Shown here in pieces: positions 14,251 through 18,987 of a DNA stretch of 18,987 nucleotides. The notes beneath the pieces were generated by a model, which saw nothing but the letters and a program-made list of their open reading frames with translations, ran no database searches and had not been told where the DNA came from. Numbering within the stretch: position 1 is the first letter of the stretch; every line of letters begins with the position of its first letter. Source of the stretch: RYN-433 sp036558265 (GTDB lineage Bacteria; Planctomycetota; Phycisphaerae; Tepidisphaerales; Tepidisphaeraceae); NCBI GenBank assembly GCA_036558265.1, contig DATBFY010000268.1, positions 1 to 18,987 on the forward strand, in the 5' to 3' direction. The position numbers and the translations under genes were made by a program.

Positions 14251-15162
14251 TCACTCCTCCATCACGACCCGGAACCCGACGTGGTGGACGTCGTAGATGA
14301 ACCAATTCGTGGACTTGGGATCTTGCGGATCATTCTTCTGCCAGTCGGGCGAGTACGGCTCCCGCGCGGCGCTGTGGACGTCCTTCGCCTCATCCGTGTA
14401 GGAGCCGCCCGCGAGCAGCCCCTTGTCATCCTTAGGGTCACCGATAACGTATTCGCCAACATTGCCGAGCATGTCGTAGAGTCCCCACGCATTGGGCTGT
14501 TTCTGTCCCACGGGATGGGGCCTGTGTTCGGCGTTGCCTTTGAACCAGGCGACCTTATCCAACTCCTTAGCGTCGGGCTTGAGCGCCGGTCCGCCGGTGC
14601 GGCAGGCGTATTCCCATTCAGCCTCGGTCGGCAGGCGGAACTTCTTGCCCGTGTGCTTGCTAAGCCAGGTGCAATACTTCACCGCGGCCTGGAAGTGGAC
14701 GCAGTTGGCCGGGTAACCGCCGATGCCCAGCGATTCGCCCCATGGCGGCATGTATGGCTGTTCGGGTCGCTCGTCCAGCCCCCGCCAGCGCTGCGATGCG
14801 CGTTCACTGTCTGCGGAGTGCCACCACGCCCGCCACTCCTTCTCGCTCATGTCCAATCCCAACCAGAACACGTTGTACTCGTCCCACCGCGTCTCGTAGC
14901 GGGCCATCCAGACCGGTTTGATCTCATGCTTGTGGGCCTTGCCGTCCGGCCCCGTGAGCAGGATCGTGCCGGCCGGGAGCTGGACAAGTTCGATGGCGCG
15001 GCCGTGCTCGCCGCCAACCCACGGGGTGTCCCGCACGACCTTGACCGGCACAGTCTGCGTCTTGAGCTTGGGCGGATCGGCGGCGGGTGCGGCCGCGCGC
15101 GCGGCAGCAACGACGACGAGCAGGGTCAACATCGTGCACCCGATCGAGGGCGTGATTCGCAT
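14251..15162 (-). CDS. Secreted SUMF1/FGE-sulfatase-domain protein lacking catalytic cysteines, copy A
   Basis: This 303-residue protein starts at ATG 15162, with AGGAG 8 nt upstream. The frame is open to 15297, but that 45-codon extension matches nothing in copy B, whose start aligns with 15162. A signal peptide (MLTLLVVVAAARAAAPAA) leads to a domain starting at IELVQLPAG, followed by RYETRWDEY, FRLPTEAEWEYACRTGG, GLYDMLGNVGEYVIGD and LAGGSYTDEAKDVHSAAR, ending HHVGFRVVMEE. As in copy B, the FGE active-site cysteines are absent. Relative to copy B it has an extra Trp-rich stretch in the middle (EWRAWWHSADS). It is the first gene of the duplicated cassette and lies 207 bp downstream of the helicase gene on the same strand. 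Confidence 0.85.
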   Translation of the reverse strand: MRITPSIGCTMLTLLVVVAAARAAAPAADPPKLKTQTVPVKVVRDTPWVGGEHGRAIELVQLPAGTILLTGPDGKAHKHEIKPVWMARYETRWDEYNVFWLGLDMSEKEWRAWWHSADSERASQRWRGLDERPEQPYMPPWGESLGIGGYPANCVHFQAAVKYCTWLSKHTGKKFRLPTEAEWEYACRTGGPALKPDAKELDKVAWFKGNAEHRPHPVGQKQPNAWGLYDMLGNVGEYVIGDPKDDKGLLAGGSYTDEAKDVHSAAREPYSPDWQKNDPQDPKSTNWFIYDVHHVGFRVVMEE

Positions 15163-15243
15163 TGCCGGACTCCTGGCCCATTCGCCCCCCCATGGGCGGA
15201 CAGCGTTCAACGGAATGCCGTGTGGACACTCCATTAAGCCGGG

Positions 15244-15271
15244 ATTGTACCGCCGGTTCCACTGTGCCGAA
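15244..15271 (-). promoter_or_regulatory. Possible promoter of the SUMF1-like cassette
   Basis: On the minus strand TACAAT (15249-15244) is a good -10 box. The hexamer 16 bp upstream, TTCGGC (15271-15266), is a poor -35 match. It would start a transcript near 15237, about 75 nt before ATG 15162. This is weak evidence, resting mainly on the -10 box and the position. Confidence 0.25.
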
Positions 15272-15369
15272 CGGGCGCATCCCTCGCCGCCCGGCACAAA
15301 CGTCGCTTGCGGTTTCGCGCATCGGCCCGCGCGGCCCGCAGACTCGAGTGTTCCGCGGCACAGCCAAAC

Positions 15370-18300
15370 CTACATCTGCCGCAGGATCGCGTTCGTGACC
15401 CCCTTGGGGTCGCGGAAAAAGTGCGGCGTCCACACGCGGTGCAGTCGCCAGCCCTGCGACTCGTGGATGCCCGTGCGGAACACGTCCCACTCGACCGGGT
15501 CCTCCACGTTGGCAAAGCGCGTGGCGTCGCAGAGCAGGCCCAGCGCCGCCGGGTCGCCCGTCTTGGGATTCCGCAGCGACAGGTCCACCATGAAGCCGTC
15601 ATTGCCCCAGTAGACATCGCTGCCGACCTGGTGGGCGGTGGAGAGTTTCTCGGCCAGCGACTCGGCGAAGACGGACGGGGTCCGCGTCGGACGCTTGCGG
15701 ACATCGGGCGTCGGGACGGGCGGCGGAGTTTGCTCCTGGGGGGCCGGCTGGGCTTGCGGGTCGCCCAGGACGCCGTCGCCGGTCTGCGCCGCCACCAGCT
15801 CGGCCCGCAGGGCTTCCGGGGTCGTGACCTCGGGCGTCTCCTGGTCGTCCTGGCGATACGCGGCCGAGACCTCCTCGGCATACTTCAGGTAAGAGAAGAG
15901 CAGCCACCCGCCGCTGGGGGTCTGGCCCGCGGGGATCGGCGGCAACGCGCGGTACACGTCGGCCGGTATCGACGTCACCAGGTGCACCGCCTCGCGGGCG
16001 CGGGTCACCAGGACGTTCAGCCGCCGCCCCCCGCCCGGCATGCCCAGGGGGCCAAAGCGGCGATAGAATCGCCCGCTGGCATCCGGGCCGTAAGTCGTGC
16101 TGATGATCATGTGGTCGCGCTCGTCGCCCTGCACGTTCTCCAGGTTCTTCACGAACAGGCCCTCGAACGATCCCTTGCCCTGCCGGCCGCGCGCGTCGGA
16201 GAGCTTCCGGGCGAACCGCTCGTCCTCGACAGCGGCCTCATCCAGCTTTTCCACGATCAGGTCCCGCTGCTGCAGGCTGAAACAGGCGATGCCGATCGAC
16301 GGCGGCTCTTTGCCCTTGAGCAGGCCCCTGACCAGTTCGACCACCTTGAGCGCCTCCGCCTGGTTCTCCCGCTTCTGATAAACCCCCTCCGCCCGGTGGA
16401 GGAGCAAGGGGGCCGTCTGAGGTCGATTGGAGGGATGTCCAGGAATCGCCTGCAGCCTCCTCCCATAAAAATGCTCATTCGAAAATTCGATGAGTTCGGC
16501 GCTGCGGGAGCGATAGTGCACGTCGAGGTAGCAGTGGTCGATGGAGAGGTTCAGGGAGGCGGCGAGGAGGTCCTCGATCTCCCCCTGTTGCGCCTCGAAC
16601 AGTTGCTGGTCGGTCTCTATCTCCTCGTCGTTAATCTGGGCAAGCGCGGATTCGAAGAAACGGGTCGGGGGGAGCTGTTTCGGGTCGCCGGCGATGACCA
16701 CGCGCTGCCCCCGGGTGAGGACGGGCAGGGCCTCCTCCAGGCGGCACTGGGAGGCCTCGTCGAAGATGATGACCGAGAAGACCTCTTTGCGCGGGAAGAG
16801 CTGGGCGACGGTCTCGGGGCTGGCCATCCAGACGGGGCAGACGTCGAAAAGGGGGTCCCCGCCGTCGGTCTTCTGTCCGGCGGCCAGGACCTGTCGGAGG
16901 CGCATGGCGCGCTCGCCGCGCATCGTCAGGCGGCGCTTGAGCTCGGCGCCCATGGGGCCCAGGCGCGAGCCGGTCGAGGCCAGGAGGCGTTCCTTCTGCT
17001 TGGTGGTCCACTGGTGGAGGATGACGTCGCGCACCAGGTCGCGCTTGCGTTCTTCAAGCTTGCGGTAGCGGTCGAAGGCGCCCGAGACCCGCTGGGTGTC
17101 GACGTCCTGGAGGCGCGGGTCGGCGGCCAGGCGCCGGGCGATCTCGGCGGCCAGGGCCGCCTTGCGGATCGCGCTGACTGCGGCCTGCGGATCGACCGGC
17201 CGGCGGTCGCAGAGGGTGAGCACGGGGTCGCGCAGGGTCGGCGGAAGCTTGGCCAGGGCCCCACGGACGCGCAGGATGCTCTCAACCTCGTCAGCGCGGT
17301 CGGCAAGGGTTCGGACGGTCTCGCAGGCCACCCCGCCCTGTCGCAGCGAGTCGTCGAGGGTCGCCAGCCAGTCGGCCGCGACCAAACGGGTTGAGACCAG
17401 CGAATCAAGGACATTGCGGATCGCATCGGCGCGGCCGGCGGAGAGGCGCAGGCCCTGGATGAGCTCCAGGGCGGCCGACGGCTGGTTGAGGGCCCGCACG
17501 AGCTGTGGCAGGAGGGGCTTGAGGACGGGGGACGAGCGGACGGAGTCCAGCAGGTCGAGGAGCTCGCGGTGCTCGTTGAGCGTGCGCTCGATCGTCTCGT
17601 CGGCGAGCAGTCCGCCGGCGAACGGCACGGCGTACAACTCGTAGTGGAGCGCCTGGAGGACGAGGCGCGCCCGCAGGCCGAGGAGGAACGTCTTGAGGCG
17701 CTGGGCGTTGGGGGCGGAGAGGGCGAGGCCGTAATGCGCCAGCGCCGCCCGCGCGGCGGCTTTGGGCTTGAGGGGGAGGAAGGCGTACCACTTGCCGGCG
17801 ATGGCGAGGTAGCCCTCGAGGGCGCCGAGCTGGTCGGCGATCTCGGCCATGGCGGGGACGCGCTCGCGGGCGGTCAGGGCGAGCTCGGGGTCGAGCGCGC
17901 CCGCGCGCAGCGCCTGGGCCTGCGGTTCGACCTCGGCGAGCTTGCGGCTAACGCGTGACAGCGTGGCCTCGTCCTTGTCGGCCCACCGGGCGCGGACGTC
18001 ATTGCTGACGTGCTCGGCGGCGTGGGCGAGGCGGTCGGCGAGGGCGGCGCGCGCCTCCGCCTGCTGGCGCAGGTCGACGTTTGCGGCGAAGGGTGGGATG
18101 GCCGGGTCGATCGTCGCGTCGGCCGAGGCCGCCGGGTCGACGCAGCGCGCGATCGCGTCGCGCCACTTCTCGGCGGGGGAAGCCATCAGGGTGGAGAGCT
18201 CGATCCCGGCGGCCTCGCGCCAGGGGTTGGCCCACCACTCGACCTTTGCCGCCCGGGCGAGGGTCTCATCGAGCATGTGGGCGTGTTCGTCGAGGTCGGC

Positions 18301-18987
18301 CAGCGCGATCGCGTCGGCCTTGGCTTCCAATCGGGCGAGCTCGGCCGAATCGGGGATTGCCAGCCACCGGCCGACCAGTGTGTGAAAGGAGACGGGCAGT
18401 CCGCCGCCGCTGGCGGCGGGGCGCTCGCTCATCAAGGCGTCCCAATAGCCGGTGAGCTCGGCGTGGAGTTGCTGGAGCTCGGCATCGACCCTGGCGAGCT
18501 GCGCCTGGGCGTTCGGGTCGGTCTGGACGTCGGACAGGACCTCGAGCTGGTCGCGGATCGTGCGGTAGAGGTCGCGCTGGTCCCGCTGCGGGTCGTGGAC
18601 GACGGCGACGAGCCGTCCGATTCCCATGTGCTCGAGGCGGTTGGCGACGACGTCGAGGGCGGTGCGCTTGTCGGAGACCAGCAGCACGCGCTCGCCGCGG
18701 GCGAGGTGGTCGCCGACGATGTTGGTGATGGTCTGGCTCTTGCCGGTGCCGGGCGGGCCGTGGATGACCAGGCCGCGGGACTCGCGCGAGAGCCGGACGG
18801 CGCGCGCCTGGCAGGGGTCGGCCTGGGCGACGAGGCGCTCGTTGGCGAACTGACGCGTCTTGCGCGCCAGTGGCTCGGCGGGGGTCTCCTCGGTCACGGG
18901 GCGCGGCGGCGCGTCGAGGCTGACGTTCGCCTGGATGAAGCTCGTGACCGGGCCGGCGAGTGCCTCGCCCGAGGCCATGGCCTGGAG
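15370..18987 (-). CDS. SF1 (UPF1-like) helicase with C-terminal Vsr/MTES_1575-like nuclease-type domain (5' end outside window)
   Basis: The visible 1205 residues are open at the right edge, so the N-terminus is missing. Numbered from the first visible residue, helicase motifs are GPPGTGKS (77-84), FDEASQ (D743), GDPKQLPP (767-774), HYRSRS (from 824), NVQGDE (Q953) and VTRARE (T995-E999). All are intact, so ATPase activity is expected. About 600 residues, largely alpha-helical and Ala/Leu/Arg-rich, separate motifs Ia and II. After a Pro/Gln linker (about 1060-1105) comes a domain with WGNDGFMVDLSL (D1135), LLCDAT (D1154) and GWRLHRVWTPHFFRDP. This matches the Vsr-like/MTES_1575 endonuclease fold in DUF4011-type helicases. 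The usual 'IE/AE' acid before CD is Leu, so cleavage is uncertain. A role in DNA defence or repair is inferred from architecture only. Confidence 0.9.
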   Translation of the reverse strand, partial: LQAMASGEALAGPVTSFIQANVSLDAPPRPVTEETPAEPLARKTRQFANERLVAQADPCQARAVRLSRESRGLVIHGPPGTGKSQTITNIVGDHLARGERVLLVSDKRTALDVVANRLEHMGIGRLVAVVHDPQRDQRDLYRTIRDQLEVLSDVQTDPNAQAQLARVDAELQQLHAELTGYWDALMSERPAASGGGLPVSFHTLVGRWLAIPDSAELARLEAKADAIALADLDEHAHMLDETLARAAKVEWWANPWREAAGIELSTLMASPAEKWRDAIARCVDPAASADATIDPAIPPFAANVDLRQQAEARAALADRLAHAAEHVSNDVRARWADKDEATLSRVSRKLAEVEPQAQALRAGALDPELALTARERVPAMAEIADQLGALEGYLAIAGKWYAFLPLKPKAAARAALAHYGLALSAPNAQRLKTFLLGLRARLVLQALHYELYAVPFAGGLLADETIERTLNEHRELLDLLDSVRSSPVLKPLLPQLVRALNQPSAALELIQGLRLSAGRADAIRNVLDSLVSTRLVAADWLATLDDSLRQGGVACETVRTLADRADEVESILRVRGALAKLPPTLRDPVLTLCDRRPVDPQAAVSAIRKAALAAEIARRLAADPRLQDVDTQRVSGAFDRYRKLEERKRDLVRDVILHQWTTKQKERLLASTGSRLGPMGAELKRRLTMRGERAMRLRQVLAAGQKTDGGDPLFDVCPVWMASPETVAQLFPRKEVFSVIIFDEASQCRLEEALPVLTRGQRVVIAGDPKQLPPTRFFESALAQINDEEIETDQQLFEAQQGEIEDLLAASLNLSIDHCYLDVHYRSRSAELIEFSNEHFYGRRLQAIPGHPSNRPQTAPLLLHRAEGVYQKRENQAEALKVVELVRGLLKGKEPPSIGIACFSLQQRDLIVEKLDEAAVEDERFARKLSDARGRQGKGSFEGLFVKNLENVQGDERDHMIISTTYGPDASGRFYRRFGPLGMPGGGRRLNVLVTRAREAVHLVTSIPADVYRALPPIPAGQTPSGGWLLFSYLKYAEEVSAAYRQDDQETPEVTTPEALRAELVAAQTGDGVLGDPQAQPAPQEQTPPPVPTPDVRKRPTRTPSVFAESLAEKLSTAHQVGSDVYWGNDGFMVDLSLRNPKTGDPAALGLLCDATRFANVEDPVEWDVFRTGIHESQGWRLHRVWTPHFFRDPKGVTNAILRQM

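Noticed and set aside
15163..15297. 45-codon extension of SUMF1-like copy A
   Set aside because: The start of copy B aligns with ATG 15162, which has AGGAG upstream and is followed directly by a signal peptide.
15307..17394. 695-codon plus-strand frame antisense to the helicase gene
   Set aside because: No motif is recognisable and the composition is typical of an antisense shadow; helicase motifs on the other strand are unambiguous.
1..18987. CRISPR array, tRNA or rRNA genes
   Set aside because: I saw no regularly spaced short direct repeats, no tRNA cloverleaf and no rRNA-like stretch; tRNAs were judged by eye only.
15370..18987. Assigning the helicase to a specific named phage-defence system
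   Set aside because: The N-terminal domain is outside the window and no partner defence genes are visible, so the assignment would be a guess.

Overview
The window looks like chromosomal DNA from a planctomycete (Planctomycetota), possibly Phycisphaerae or a relative. The evidence is high GC, a planctomycete-type cytochrome c (PSCyt1-like), formylglycine-enzyme-like (SUMF1) domains in secreted proteins, a fragment with the planctomycete surface-protein motif (LEP-LESRRLL) at the left edge, and many long imperfect palindromes between genes. The placement is inferred from protein families; no rRNA or other marker is present.

Left part (1-3657). On the minus strand lie the N-terminus of a probable large surface protein running off the edge (1-127), a small two-helix membrane protein (274-534), and a small protein-kinase-like gene split into two ATGA-overlapping halves by an exact 14-bp tandem duplication (651-1153). 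A small plus-strand gene (1152-1421) starts divergently on top of the kinase-like gene. A GH133-type glycogen debranching enzyme follows on the minus strand (1489-3657).

Middle part (3658-9308). A fused Wzz/BY-kinase exopolysaccharide regulator (3777-6047) carries Arg in place of the Walker A Lys and has a good sigma70-like promoter. It converges on a secreted alpha/beta-hydrolase with a foreign domain inserted in its fold (6145-7356). A small secreted cytochrome c (7766-8236) and an orphan N4/N6-type DNA methyltransferase (8466-9308) follow. The intergenic regions carry nested hairpins and a long imperfect palindrome.

Right part (9375-15162). This is a minus-strand run of six envelope or secreted genes built from three duplicated pairs: SUMF1-like plus single-helix membrane protein, twice in tandem, then two Sel1-repeat proteins. 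A 340-bp element with roughly 105-bp inverted arms lies between the two sets. The SUMF1-like proteins lack the catalytic cysteines of FGE, so they are probably binding or scaffold modules. This duplicated cassette is the best candidate for an undescribed envelope system, though its function is unknown.

Right edge (15370-18987). A large SF1 (UPF1-like) helicase is cut off at its N-terminus. It has a roughly 600-residue insertion between motifs Ia and II and ends in a Vsr/MTES_1575-like nuclease-type domain, an architecture seen in predicted DNA-defence or repair proteins.
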